DNA of 60,000 nucleotides, from assembly GCA_963575745.1 (NCBI GenBank), contig CAUYUJ010000958.1:232501-292500 (forward strand), given 5' to 3'. The notes under the pieces are model-generated. The model saw nothing but the letters and a program-made list of their open reading frames with translations, was not told the DNA's origin and searched no databases. Positions 1-11,000 of this stretch are shown piece after piece (the first letter of the stretch is position 1; every line of letters begins with the position of its first letter). The translations under genes were made by a program, and so were the position numbers. The stretch is from Prorocentrum cordatum. Taxonomy: Eukaryota > Sar > Dinophyceae > Prorocentrales > Prorocentraceae.

Positions 1-381
1 GTCGTCTTCGGCCGTGCGCATGCGGCCGCCCGGAGGTTGCGCCCTCGCTCCAGATACCGCCCCTCTCTCTGCCCCACCTTGCGCAGGCGGCCCGGATCAG
101 CAGGTCGACCCCGCCAGATCGAGGGGACCCTCGTGTCCTGTGTCTTGCGACCAATGCCTCGTGCATTTCTGTGGCAACGTGGCCCCCAGAAGGGTCTTGT
201 GTCCTCTCGCTTGTCCTCTCGAATCAAGTCCGACTGTATCAGTACTGGTCCCCTCTTCCCTTATGTCGTCCAGTGCGGGCGCCACTTCTCCCGCGGGTGC
301 AGCTGTACCGCCACCATCGGAGAGGGTTTCTGAGGACCCGCGCGTCCCGCCATCCCCTGTCCAGACGATGGCCCCGCTGCG
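1..381. other. GC-rich leading segment, no gene seen
   Basis: Open frames occur on both strands, but their composition only mirrors the GC-rich DNA. I recognise no domain, RNA or repeat unit here. Confidence 0.4.
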
Positions 382-407
382 CTCGTCGTCGTCGTCGTCG
401 TCGACTT

Positions 408-449
<42 letters not shown>
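382..449. repeat. (TCG)n microsatellite
   Basis: A nearly pure TCG/GTC triplet run with one short interruption. It reads as poly-Ser, poly-Arg or poly-Val on the plus strand and poly-Asp on the minus strand, so long ORFs through it are artefacts. Confidence 0.9.
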
Positions 450-1440
450 CTCTTCCTCCCGTCTTATTTGGGTTCCTCGTCCTTCTCCTTTTCCTCTTCC
501 CCTGATCCTCCTCATCCCCCTCCTCCATCCTTCTCCCTGCCCCCTAGCCCTTTCGAGCTGCAATGCCATGCAAGGGACCAAACAATTACAAGCGAACTTG
601 GAATAAACATATTCCAACATGTGCGAGAACGGCGAGCCATGTGGGCCGTTGGCCCTTGCCGTCGCGCCGTGCACTCATTTCAAGAGCTTCGAACAATGAC
701 ATGGATGGAGGCAGGCATGCTTTCGAAATGCGTCTCTCATTTGGAACGTCCTAAAGCTTGACGATCCGAAGTTCCAACGTGCTGAGCAGCTACACGAATA
801 GATGACGGTTCTCATTTCAACATGAGGCTCTTGCCTGAGATTTCCGCAACATGCATGGCCGAAGCTTTTTGAACATTTGAGAATTTTTCTTTTTCACCAC
901 GGGCTGCTGCTGCTGTGCCTTCCGATGAACTTTTTCCCTTCCTCTCTGCGTTTCTGCTAGATCCGACAGGGGGGGTCTTGCCTTAGTGGCAGGCCCGCTG
1001 GGCGCTCGTCAATCCGTGGGGAAGCTTCCCGTCGTGGACAGGAATACTTGTGGGGGCACGGGAGGGGGAGGCTGGGCACGGTGATGCATCCTGGCTTCAC
1101 TCTGCTCCCCTCCCCCCTTCCTCCTGCCCCTTCCCCTCCCTCTCCTGACCCCCCTCCCGTCTCCATGTCAGCTCCCCCTGGTGGTCTCCAGGGGCTCAAG
1201 GGCCTTTGGCATCCGGCGGCAGGCGCCCCGACGCCCAAAAAAGGCTAAGCGCATCCCCAGACCTCCATCCTCCACGTCCTCGGCTTCGTCCTGCGGTGGT
1301 CTTCGGAGATCCCCGAGCGTTCCTGGAATCTTAGGGGACCCCCAGATGGCGAACAAAAACACGCCAGCTGTTAGAAGACTCGTTCCGATCGATCCTCGTT
1401 TTCTTCCCCCTCCTCACCGTCACTTCGCCCCTGCGATGGA
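450..1440. other. Intergenic stretch, nothing recognised
   Basis: Pyrimidine-rich to about 545, then mixed sequence. The local ORFs are short and overlap in several frames with no domain signature. Confidence 0.4.
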
Positions 1441-1546
1441 GAGCCTCCTCATCGTCCTCCTGGGCGTCGTCATCGTCATCGTCGTCGTCGTCCTCCTCCT
1501 CCTGTTCCTCCTCCTCCTCCTCCTCCTCCTCCTCCTCCTCCCCTTC
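1441..1546. repeat. (TCC/TCG)n microsatellite
   Basis: TCC triplets mixed with TCG, becoming pure CTCCTC toward the 3' end. It lies 175 bp upstream of the element A ORF1 start and is open in that frame, so it falsely lengthens the ORF on its 5' side. Confidence 0.9.
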
Positions 1547-1720
1547 TCAAGCAACATGGGCTCAGTACTCCATTTAGGCAGCCCTGAGTCCAGCACTGCA
1601 CCTCATCGCGGTGCTTGGGTGGCCCGCGCCCGCAGCCACCCCTTGTGCCAGCGTGCGCGGTGGCTAAGCAGTGCGAAGTGGGATCCTTTTCTTTCTGCCT
1701 TGCTGCATCTCAGAGTCGAC

Positions 1721-2797
1721 ATGGGCGGCAGAGGCGGCAAGAAGGGTGGCAAGAAGGGTGGCGACAGCAACGCACGGCGATCGTGGACCAGGTGTCCATC
1801 CTGTTCCCAGTGCGAGTACAACGACATATTGGTTACTCGCAATTCGACCTGTGCGTGTGGCACTTGGCTTACACTTCATCGGGAAGCTGGTGGCAAGAAG
1901 AAGAAGACCAAAGGCGGCAAGGGTGTAGACAACAGTCTTCAGCTTGCGCCGTCGGCCAGTGGGGGCACCGCAGGCGACGTGGCCGCCTCGAAGGTGCAGG
2001 CCCTGCAGGCCGCCATCACAGCAGCAGACGACGAGCCTCTACGAGCAGCTCTGCAGGCCCATGTGTCCAAGTTGAAGGACCAGGGTAGCAAGGTCGAGAG
2101 CGACGTCAATCCCGAGGATGCGGTCAAGAGAGCCACTGGTGCTGTTCGCGACGCCACACTGAAACATGATCAGTCAGTTCAGGCCCTTGTCAAAGCCAGG
2201 TCCAATCTTGTTCGCGCTGAGGAGCGTGAGAAGGAGACGGCCATCAACCTGGCTAGGGGTGAGAAGCAGAAGAAGATGGCGGTGCAGGCCCTTGCTGCCC
2301 GTGTTGGGATAGCTGCCGCGCCGCCTCCCTCCGAGCCACGGGAGGGCATTTGTGAGCTCAAGTTTGATGAGGCCTTCTTTTCGAACCTCGAGCAGATTGA
2401 GGGCATCACTGAGAAGGAAATACAGGAGCTGCGCGAGGTTGAGTCTAAGCTTCGCGAGGTCAAGCAGCAGGTGGAGTCGAAGGGCTCGGACGTGCAGACT
2501 TGGCTCGAGAAGAAGCAGAACATCCAAGATCAGGTCCGCGAGCGCTTGATGAAGAAGAGGAAGGCCAATGACGGCCAAGCCGAGCCAGGCGGCGCGCCTG
2601 ACGGTGGTGCAGGCTCGGGTGGTCCAGCGGCCGCAGCGGCACCGTCACCAGAGGATGCGGCCGCAGCTGAGGCTGATATCAAAGAGCAGGCAGAGCGCAT
2701 CAGCCAGGTCAAGATCGCTGCAGCTGAGAAGGCAGCGCAGGCCGCTGCTGGAGCTCGTGCCGCTGGAGTCGCGGGAGGCGTGGCCCAGGCTTCGTGA
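1721..2797 (+). CDS. Element A ORF1-like protein (zinc ribbon plus coiled coil)
   Basis: This 358-residue frame starts at an ATG followed by a Gly/Lys-rich stretch. I chose this ATG because the upstream open frame runs through a TCC microsatellite. Residues about 25-47 hold CPSC and CAC pairs that look like a small zinc ribbon. From about 85 the chain is a Lys/Glu/Ala-rich heptad-like helix, then a Gly/Ala/Pro hinge and a second helix ending in Ala repeats. LINE ORF1 proteins are usually coiled-coil nucleic-acid binders of the RNP, which fits by position and composition only. It stops at TGA 2795-2797, but the same frame stays open into the endonuclease, so ORF1 and ORF2 may once have been one ORF. 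A different host coiled-coil protein is possible but less likely. Confidence 0.7.
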   Translation: MGGRGGKKGGKKGGDSNARRSWTRCPSCSQCEYNDILVTRNSTCACGTWLTLHREAGGKKKKTKGGKGVDNSLQLAPSASGGTAGDVAASKVQALQAAITAADDEPLRAALQAHVSKLKDQGSKVESDVNPEDAVKRATGAVRDATLKHDQSVQALVKARSNLVRAEEREKETAINLARGEKQKKMAVQALAARVGIAAAPPPSEPREGICELKFDEAFFSNLEQIEGITEKEIQELREVESKLREVKQQVESKGSDVQTWLEKKQNIQDQVRERLMKKRKANDGQAEPGGAPDGGAGSGGPAAAAAPSPEDAAAAEADIKEQAERISQVKIAAAEKAAQAAAGARAAGVAGGVAQAS

Positions 2798-4087
2798 GGT
2801 CTCGAGGGCGTCGGCGCGGCCCTTTCGGCGCCGACGCGAGCCTCCGAGGAGCCACTCTCGCCCGGCGCCGAGGGCGCCTCGCGACGGACGGCCGCGTCGT
2901 CGCCTGCTGGAGCTGCTGCCGCTGTCCAGGACATCGGCCACGGCGACGACATCGGCGACGCTGTAGGTAGCGGCACCCTGTTTCGCATTTTTTGTAGTAA
3001 CATCACTATTTTAGGGCCCAAGGCTCTCAAGTTTTTTCATGAGAGTGTCTCTCGGTTCCAGGTCTGGGGGTTTGCCGAAACTCATGTTGACGAGGCCTCC
3101 CAGGCCAAGTGGGCCAAGGGGGCTCGGGCTCTGCCCCGTCGGTCCTTTTTCAACCCTGCCCGCCCTTCGGGCAAGGAGATGTCTGAATCGCAGGTTTCAA
3201 AAGCTAATGAAGGCGGTGAGGCTTTTTTCGTGGAAGGGCATCGTCAGGCGCAGTATGCTGGTTCTGCGCAGGCTTTCCCCGACCTCGCCGTCTCTTCTTG
3301 CAATGCGCTGGATGGGTTTCTTCCCATCACTCTTCACATGCAGGGATATTCGATCGTGCTAGTTCTGTTCTATGGGCTCCAGAAGTCTCAGGGAGTTGTC
3401 GGTGACGACGCTAGGAGGCTCACGCGTCTTGGGGCCGTTTTGGCTGCGCTCGCCTTCCCTGGGATTGTCTTGGGTGATTTCAATCTCTCCCCAAAGGAGC
3501 TCAATAAGTGTCGCTTCTTAGACTCATTGGACGCGGTAGCAATGACTGCCGACGTGGAGTCCACCTGCGTCGCAGGCACGGGCAGTAGTCACATTGATTA
3601 TCTGGTTGTCAGTAGTGCTGCTCGGTATTACATTCAGTCGATACACGCCAAGCTGGACGCGCCATGGGGCACGCGCTGCGGATTGATTGTGTCGCTTGCC
3701 AGCACAGGTCGCCTTTTGTTGACTCGGTCCTTGCAGCTATCGTCCAAGCTTCCCCAGGTGGCCAGGCTAGGTTCTCTGCCCCAGCCTGGGAGTAAGTCCA
3801 GCAAGTCTAAGCAGGCTAGGTTGGAGTCCAAGCAGAAGGCCGTCGAAGCCTTTCGCAAAGCTTGTGACGAGTTCTTTGGTGATTTGCTCGGCCCTCAACA
3901 TTCGGAGGCCAACGATCTGGCTGGCGGATCTGCGGTCCCTAGCCATTCTGACCCATTCGAACTTAGTCCTGCTCTCTTTGGCGAAGAGGATGAATATCCT
4001 TTTGATTGCGGCCAGGATGAGCAGACTGATGAGCGGAGCATGAGCGCCCCCCCCCAGCGTTTTCTCCCCCGCGGAGGAGTTAGGTGA
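2798..4087 (+). pseudogene. Element A EEP (AP-type) endonuclease domain
   Basis: The frame continues directly from the ORF1 stop without shifting. About 160 nt in, an SNIT stretch is followed by a GFAETHV stretch, which fits the EEP N-terminal strand and catalytic Glu region. GDFN at 3473-3484 is the Asp/Asn motif and SHIDYLVVS near 3590 is the late Asp motif of the EEP fold. Where a final catalytic His would be expected (near 3670) I read WGTRCGL, with Arg in that position, so activity may be lost. Endonucleases of this family nick target DNA to prime reverse transcription. A Lys-rich linker follows. The frame breaks at a C9 run (4049-4057): beyond it, coding-like sequence resumes one frame over to about 4255, then shifts again. 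Confidence 0.8.
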
Positions 4088-4640
4088 ATCTCGGGAAGTT
4101 GAGCTTCCGTCAGTCCCCTTCCTCATTCCTGACTCCACTTGGCGTCACCATTCGGCTCAAGTCGGTTTCGTTCCTCAAGCCAGGGAAGACGCAGCCAGTT
4201 TTATTCTGGGGTCGCGCGCTTTCACGGTTGGGTCGACGACCCGAAATCCTTCACATCAGTAGTTTTGGGTCTCGGAGCCCACAGGGCGGTTTTCCATGTT
4301 TTCCATTCGACGTTCCATGAAGCCCGATGTCATTCCGAGGCGCGCGTCGAACGTTTTCGATGGCGCGTCGCGTTATGCGACTTCACGTGCGTTGTGGTCG
4401 TCAAAGGCTTGCGTGCTTATTGCGGATCGGTTGACGTGGGCTGGGGTTTCTCAGGATTGTACATTTGCTTTGCGCTGGGGCGGTTTCGCCCCCCATCCCT
4501 GGCTGATCCACCCCGCGGGTAACGTCGCAGGAAGAGTTCGAACATTTGGTTCGTAGTGCCAGCGATGCTGTCGCGGACGTTGACCGCGCCACGGGGGGGG
4601 GGTCGTCCAGAAATGTCCTACCATATTGCAGTGTTGGTTC
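4058..4640 (+). pseudogene. Element A linker between EEP and RT, frame-shifted
   Basis: Three successive frames carry coding-like sequence: one to about 4255 (beginning SVFSPAEELGES), one at about 4296-4556 (containing ALWSSKACVLIADRLTW) and one to about 4646 (containing EEFEHLVRSASDAVADVD). I do not recognise a domain. Its position between EEP and RT and its composition make it the inter-domain part of ORF2. It ends where satellite-like DNA begins. Confidence 0.5.
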
Positions 4641-4746
4641 TTCGTTTTGAAGATACACCGCCCCGCGTCATTCCTTCCGGCCCCCTCCCTCGTCCTCCCT
4701 CTTCGCGTATCTGCCCCTGCTCTCCGCGTGTCCCCGTCGTAATCGT

Positions 4747-4844
4747 CCATCGTCATCGTCGCCATCACCATCATCATCAGCATCATCATCATTCTCGTCG
4801 TCTCCATCATCAATACCACCACCATCCTCATCAACATCATCAAA
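4747..4844. repeat. (CAT)n microsatellite
   Basis: CATCAT triplets with CGT, CAC and CAA interruptions. On the minus strand this is GAT/ATG, the same composition as the large arrays at 33.8, 41.6 and 50.6 kb but in the opposite orientation. Confidence 0.9.
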
Positions 4845-4914
4845 ACACCCCCCTTGTTCCCCCGCGTCTCTGCTTCGCCACATCCCCCGCAAGTCTCGTG
4901 GCCTTGTGAGGTGT

Positions 4915-5345
4915 TCCACCGAAGGCCCCATCGGCAGGGTCCTTAGTGCGCCGCCCAGCCCATGTCGGCACGCCCCTCAGACGCTTCGTGTCCCCATGAG
5001 GAGTTCATCGGAGGTCCCGGCGGCAAGGTCCACATGCCGTCGCCCAGGCCACATTGACACACCCTCAAACATTTCGTGCCCCCATAGGCAGCTCCACCAA
5101 AAAAAGGTCCCAGCGGCAGGTTTCCCAGGCCGCCGCCCAGCATATTTCGGCATACGTTTCGCACGTTCCGTGGCCCCACGGGGAGCTGCACCGACGGCCC
5201 CACAGGCAGGGCCCACAGGCCGCCGCCCAGCCCATTCCGTCATACGCTCACACGCTTCGTGGCCCCATTGGGGAGCACCCCCGATGGCCCAAGCGACAGG
5301 GTCCACATGCCGTCGCCCAGCCCATGTCATCCACGAGTGGCGCCC
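4915..5345. repeat. Satellite family RB, array 1 (unit about 85 bp)
   Basis: About five degenerate units. Each has a CACGCTTCGTGGCCCCAT-like block, then GGAGCTCCACCGAAGGCCCC, then CGGCAGGGTCCACATGCC and GCCGCCCAGCCCAT. The same unit recurs at 48.5 and 56.8 kb. It interrupts element A between its endonuclease and RT. Long ORFs through it are by-products of the repeat. Confidence 0.8.
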
Positions 5346-5409
5346 AGCACGGCTTCAAAAGCGCCCCAAGAGGCGCCGAGTAAGTTGCGCCCTCATGCAA
5401 ATAGTTTTT

Positions 5410-5900
5410 GTAACTTGTGGGGGTTCTCTTGGGGCCCTCTTGGAGCATTCTTGGGGCCCTCTGGGAGCGTTCTTGGGGCCTTCCCGGGGCCCCAGTGGGC
5501 CCCCGGAGGGCCCCGAGAACGTTCCCCGAGGGCCCCAAGAGGGACCCCCCAAAGTGGTACAAAGAATTCGCGCGAACGTGCAATCTGTTGTAGGCCTTTC
5601 GGGGCCCTCTGGGAGCTCTCTTGGGGCCCCCATTGGTGGCGCCTTGGGGCCTTGGGATGGCTCCAAGAGGCTTCGGGATTGCCCCAGACCGCCACAAGAC
5701 AGCTCCGAGACGGCCGTCGAGCACCACGGGTGAAAGCAAGTGAGGCTAGGGAACAGGGCCTCTGGTAAGCCGCCACTGCGCCCCCTGGACTACCCAGACA
5801 GCGAGGGGACCTGAAACGCCCTGGGGCTCCAGGGGCCCCAGATTAGTGAAGTGAAGGTTTTTGCCATGCAAGCACCCCGAAATTCTTCACTTCACTAAAC
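5410..5900. repeat. GGGGCCCTCTTGG-type repeat (family RA), ending in a core motif and 14-bp inverted repeat
   Basis: Irregular 11-15 bp units of GGGGCC plus CTCTTGG/CTCTGGGAG, with little else. The stretch ends near 5868-5892 in a CACCCCGAAATTCTTCAC-like core shared with 21.0, 39.5 and 59.45 kb. A perfect 14-bp inverted repeat, TTAGTGAAGTGAAG (5843-5856) and its complement (5885-5898), surrounds the core with a 28-nt spacer. Confidence 0.75.
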
Positions 5901-6059
5901 CGGACCCAGGACGAACTCGCTACGCTCCAGTCCCGCGGGAGATCCGAGACTCCCGCCGCCGCCCGGGGACGTTGCTGCATTGCGGTGCTCTGGTCACTGT
6001 TAATGGCTTCCGCGGGCTGCAGCGGCTCACTTCCATGACTACCCCGACTCACGAATCCA

Positions 6060-6352
6060 GTGGTTGGTCTGGCTCTATGGGTTGGTTTCGTTGTGTCGGT
6101 TGATTTTATGTTTGGTTGGCGGTCGGTGGATTTCGCGTTGTTCATTGGTGTCGTGAAGTGATTTGTCGTTTGGTTGGTCAGTGCCGTTTTGTTGATTCGT
6201 GTCGTTGTTGGTTGGTGTCGTTTCGTTGGTTGGTGTCGTTTTGTTGCTTGGTGTCGTTTTGTTGCTTGGTGTCCTTTTGTTGGTCGGTGTCGATTTGTTG
6301 GTTTGTTGGTTGGTGTCGTTTTGTTGGTTGGTGTCGTTTTGTTGCTTGGCGT
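6060..6352. repeat. GT-rich tandem repeat, unit about 20 bp
   Basis: Variants of TTGGTGTCGTTTTGTTGCT repeat at least ten times from about 6110. The minus strand reads as an Asn/Asp/Gln/Thr-rich peptide, which is a by-product of the repeat. Confidence 0.85.
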
Positions 6353-6983
6353 CGTCCTGGCGGCGTGGCCGATAATCGTCGGCCTGCAATGGCGCCAGGA
6401 TTTGTTTCGGGCCAGCCTTGATCGCCCTCATCATTCTCATATTCGTCAGCGTCAGCACTCGTCGCCCCCATCCGCGCACACATGCGGCCCTGGTGCGGCT
6501 CGCACGCGGCCCTGCGAAGGCCTTCACTGTGCCCCCCAAAGCTTTCTGAGGGGCCCCCCAGAGGCCCCAAGAGGGCACTGCAAATTGTCGGTTCCGACTC
6601 CGCCAGGCGGAGGTCAACGAGGGTCTCACTGGTGCAATTCCAGGAATCGTTGTTCGATCCTCTTGGGGCCCTCCTGGGGCCTTCTGGAGCCGTCTTGGAA
6701 GCTCCGAGCGGCTCCATGAAGGCGCCGGTCGATATCGCTTCCAATTCCGCCAGGTGGAGTTAGACCAGGGGCTCACTGAGGCCCCTTTTTGCGCCCTCCT
6801 CTGCTTTTGAAAAAGCCCCGATGGGGTTCTTCAGTGCCGTCTTAGGGCCCCTAAGAGGCCTCCAGTAGGGTATTGAAGTTATCGCTTCCAACTCCGCCAC
6901 GCGGAGTTGAACCCAGGGCGGCTCTCTGTGGCCCTTTCGGGGCCTTCTTAGAGCTTTTCTGAGGCCCTAAGTGGGCCCTGGGA

Positions 6984-7016
6984 GGTGTCATTTTCACGGG
7001 CGTTGAAAGTGACACC
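6984..7016. repeat. Hairpin unit 1 (13-14 bp stem)
   Basis: GGTGTCATTTTCA pairs with TTGAAAGTGACACC around a CGGGCG loop, with one G.T pair. It is a sister of the hairpin at 7144-7180. Confidence 0.85.
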
Positions 7017-7143
7017 GCGGAGGGCCCTCTTGGGCCCTTCTTGGGGCCTCTCTTGGGTCCCTCTGGGGGCCCTCTTGGTGCCGCCCTGGGGCCTTCTCGG
7101 GGCCTTCTTGGAGCCTTTCTGGTGCTCTTTAAGTGGGCCCTGG

Positions 7144-7180
7144 GAGGTGTCACTTTCAGGGGCGCTGAAAGTGACACCTC
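7144..7180. repeat. Hairpin unit 2 (perfect 16-bp stem, 5-nt loop)
   Basis: GAGGTGTCACTTTCAG, loop GGGCG, CTGAAAGTGACACCTC. All 16 positions pair. The outer sequence GGGCCC...GGGCCC extends the symmetry imperfectly. Confidence 0.95.
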
Positions 7181-7225
7181 GAAGGGCCCGCTTTCCCTCG
7201 TAGCGCTGCCCGTGGCCGGGGCATT

Positions 7226-8057
7226 GTGCAGCGCATCCCTCGTCGAACGCATTTTGTCGGACGCGTGGTCGAATTCCGCCAGTTCGGTCGAGATGGTGGT
7301 CAAGCGGTTCGGTTGCAATGTAGCCATGCGGATCAGAGCTTACCATTTCTTGCCATTTTGGCGGGGGCTCGCAGGAGCGTTTGTGTTGTGATCAACTGTG
7401 CTCGATATATCCAGCGGCAGGGTTTCATCCCAAAATATTATTTTGAAAAAGTCAGCAGGGGCCAAATTGGTGATGTGAAGCAACATAGGTCTCGTAGGGC
7501 CGCATATTTTGGCAGTCAGCAGTCGGTTCGCATCGTGGGTGCAATCAGCGGAACGCTTTATTTCCGCTCATCATTCTGCTGATCCAGAAGGCCATGTTTT
7601 TCAGGGCCGATCCCGAGCCGAGGGGCCCTCCTTACAGCAGCAGGAGGTCCAGCAGGCGCTTAAGTATCGTGAGCTTCCGCTCTCCGACAAAGTTGCTACG
7701 TGGTGGTCTCGGGTCTTCGTTGTCCCTCAGAGGATCCACAGGCATCGTGAACGCGCTAACGGCTGTAAGCAGATTAGGGAATTGGGTGCCACAGGGATTA
7801 TGCTAGCTCAGGATGCCCCTCCTCAGGCTCACGAGGTGCTCAGGCCACGCTTTCAGGAACCTTCCCTGGGGGCTTGGGCGCATTACCTGGGTGTACTGGG
7901 GCAGCGTAGTCTGGAGTTCCTTGGCAAGCTTGTCTCTTGGGCAGAGCGTATTGCGAAGCGAGCTCAGCGTAGAGCAGTCAAGCGTTCTTTGTTTCGGTTT
8001 CAAGAGCGGATTGTCGACAGCTCCAAGCAGGGTCAAGTTTCGGAGCCTGCGAGCTGA
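7226..8057 (+). pseudogene. Element A region before the RT, two frames
   Basis: Coding-like sequence resumes after the satellite block: one frame over 7226-7582, then another over about 7509-8057. The second holds a basic, Trp-containing stretch (TWWSRVFVVPQR, later LVSWAERIAKRAQRR), as is usual for the segment just upstream of RT in large LINE ORFs. I recognise no domain. It overlaps the start of the RT frame near 8000, where another frameshift must lie. Confidence 0.5.
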
Positions 8058-11000
8058 GCCAGTTCCTGATGATGAGTTTATACATCAAGGGGCGCGGCTT
8101 TTTAACCCCGTCGATGTTATCGATGCCAAGGCCACGAAATATCACAATTTGTGGGCTGACAAACCAGTGTCTTCTCAGTATGCAAGTGGGATTTTCGATC
8201 GCTTGCGCCATGACGCAGCGTCGGATGTTCTTCCGCAGCTCACTGTGCAGGACCTCAGGACAGCCTTGCGCAAGATGCGTCCATCAGCTGGCCTTGGCGT
8301 CGATCAACTGACCCCTCTGGATTTTGAACGGCTTCCAGACAGCGCTCTTCAGTCTTTGTGTGAGCTCTACGAGGCTTGTGAGCAGACGCTCACCTGGCCT
8401 TGGCAAGTTCTTGTAGTATTGGGGAGGTTATTGGCCAAAAAGTCTGGGGGCGACAGGGTCATAGGCCTTATGGGTATGGTATGCCGCTTGTGGTCGCTGT
8501 CCCGCGACGGGCGTGCTAAACTTTGGTCGGAGCAAACCGCGCCTGCTTGGGGCGCGGCCATTTCAGGCAACTCGGCGTTGAGGGAAGCTTTCCGGAGGGC
8601 CCTGGACGCCGAGGTTTACCATCGTTTAGGGCTCACGTTTAGCCAAGCCATCCTCGATGCCAAGAGTTTCTACGATTCTATGTTATGGGGTATTTTGGTC
8701 GATAGAGCTACGCGTCTAGGGTTTCCTTCGGTTGTCATGGCACTGGGGCTGCAGTTATGTATGGCTCCGCGTATTCTTTCCCAGAGTGGGGCCAGCAGCC
8801 AGGCATCTCAACCGTCCAAGTCTGTCGTTCAGGGATTACGTAACGGTACGCGCTTTGCTAGATGTTTAATTTATTTTATCTTGGGGCGGGTGTCCCAGGT
8901 CCCCATTTCGGCATCTTGTAGGAATTGGATTGATGATCTTATGCTTCAAATATTGGGGTCGCGTAGGGTTGTTGAAGATTCCACCGTCGCTGTCGTGGAT
9001 ATGGTGTCCGCGTCCATGCAAGAGCACGAGCTCAAGCTTGCGGACAAGAGCGTTGCACTCAGTCCGTTGCACGCCGTCGCCAAGCAGATCGCTTCTCGGT
9101 TGAAACGTCGTGGAGTGCAGATCAGCCCCGTCCTCCAGGCTCCATATCTCGGTATTGATTTTGGGGGAGGCAAGAGGCAGGCTAGGCAGACGAGGAGGCA
9201 GCGGGCCATGAAGGGGACGCAGCAGCATCGCAAGCTTAAACTGTTTGCACGCACGGCTCGGCGCTACACGGTTACAAAAATGATAGAGCTTGCTGGTCCA
9301 CAAGCTTGTTCTAAGTATGGTCTCGATATCTACGGAGTTACGGGGCAGCAGCTACAGCGTCTTCGGCAGCGTTTAGGTGCGGTGTGTGGCTCTGGCAGAA
9401 AGGGTACATGCCTCACGACGCTCTTAGATCTTCGTGCGCCTGGGCGTGACCCAGGCATCACTCTGCCGTCGTCGTGCATTGAGACTTGGCTTGATTGTTG
9501 GATCAGGTTTCCAGAATCACATGCGGGTATCTTTCGTGTTTGGGATGGGGTGCACAGGGGCCTGGCAGCCTCGGACATTAACAAGCGATCGAGACACAAT
9601 CGAGGTGCCATCTCGGCTGTGCTGACGCATTTGATGTCAGCAGGTTGGACCCCCTCAGCGCCCAACGACTGGAAAGGTCCGCAGCTCTCGACTGGCGAAT
9701 TTGACTTTCAATGGACCTTCCCAGCAGATGCGCTAGTTTCAGTTGACGAGGCTAAGGGTCTCTTGGAAGACTTTCAAGAATCCCTGGCCATGCAGCAGTG
9801 GGCTGCAGCTGAGCAGCATTTTTGCGGGTCGGGCATCTCAGGAGGGGTGGGCAATTTCTCTCTCCGCATCCTCCTTCGCCAACTCGAGGGGGCCAAGCAT
9901 GGTAGGCAGTTAGCAGAGGTTATGTTGTGTATTGCTACGGGTGGGTGTTGGCCCGGGGACAGGAAGTTCCAGGAAGGTTTGATTGCCGTCAATGAGTGCC
10001 CTCGCTGTAAACTTGCCAAACGTCCGTCCACGCCCGAGACGCCCGAGCATCGACATTGGTTGTGCCCCAGCAACACAAATCATCCCGCCTTCTCCGACTC
10101 AGATCAGCTGGTGCCTAAGGCTTTATCGCAAGGTCAGAGGCAGGCATGCTTTTGGCATCGAGGGCTTTTGCCGGCCAGCTGGACGGCCGTGCCGCCGCCG
10201 CCCGACCAAGAGCAGTGGCTGTATGCTGACCTGTTGGCCAACGAGCTCATCCCAGGCGCGCTGGGAGTGGGCACGGAAGAAGCTCCTCTATTTGTTTTTG
10301 GAGATGCTTCTGCTGGGAAGGAGGGGAGGGATGAGAGGTTGAGGAAAGTTGGTATTGGCATCTGCTCGGCGCTTTCCCTTTCTCCCTTCGTTCTCGGGCT
10401 TGTCGTCTTTGGTCCTCTCACAGGGCGACATCAGTCCGTTCCGAAGGGGGAGTTGAGGGGCCTCGAGTTGGCCATTCGTTTATCTCTTGGGGATTTGATT
10501 TACACTACTGACAATGATGAGGTCGCCAGGGGTTGGTTTGAGCGGCTATACGAACGGCCGTGCGGCGCCCTCGCGTCTATCTGGAGAGAAATCGGTGTGC
10601 TGTTGAAGGCTCGCATCGGTTCGGTTGTGGTCTTGAAAGTGGCATCGCATGTCGCCCCGTCCGACAGTGTGTTTCGTCGCTACCCCAGCTGGATGATTGC
10701 AGGCAACGAGGCCGCCGATGAACTCGCCAGAGTCGCCGCCCAGATTTCCAGAGTTGCTGATTCCCATATTTGCCGGGTTGCCGAGGCAGAGAGTATGGCT
10801 AGGCTGGTGCGAAGACGACTAATGAGGTCCACGTTGGCTGCGATGGGAGCTTCCGTCCAGGTGCGTCGGGCTGAAAAATCGTCTGAGCGCCCTCCTGCCG
10901 CTGCTGCTGCTCTGCCCCCGCCTGCTCCCCCCCCCCTGCCGCCGTCGCCCTCTTCTCCTCCGTCCACCAGCTGGACGAGGCTGGGGCGAGGTGCACGCGG

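Larger units (their letters stand above)
6540..7200. repeat. GGGCCC-type repeat with two hairpin units
   Basis: GGGGCCTTCTTGG/GGGCCCTCTTGG units of family RA. Inside are two copies of a block AGTGGGCCCTGGGAGGTGTCA. Each copy is followed by a hairpin (6984-7016 and 7144-7180). Related phrases recur near 6600, 6750 and 6890 (AACTCCGCCAGGTGGAGTT-like). Confidence 0.8.

Noticed and set aside
1181-1720. 5' extension of ORF1 to a CTG start
   Set aside because: The extension crosses a TCC microsatellite and has no conserved content; the ATG at 1721 is followed directly by the recognisable protein.
4141-4165. Spliced-leader-like CACCATTCGGCTCAAG
   Set aside because: It resembles the dinoflagellate spliced leader 3' half, but lies inside element A coding sequence and mismatches the core CCATTTTGGCTCAAG.
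7352-7376. TTGCCATTTTGGCGGGGGCTCG resembling a spliced leader
   Set aside because: Only the CCATTTTGGC part fits; CTCAAG is not in register and no donor GT follows.
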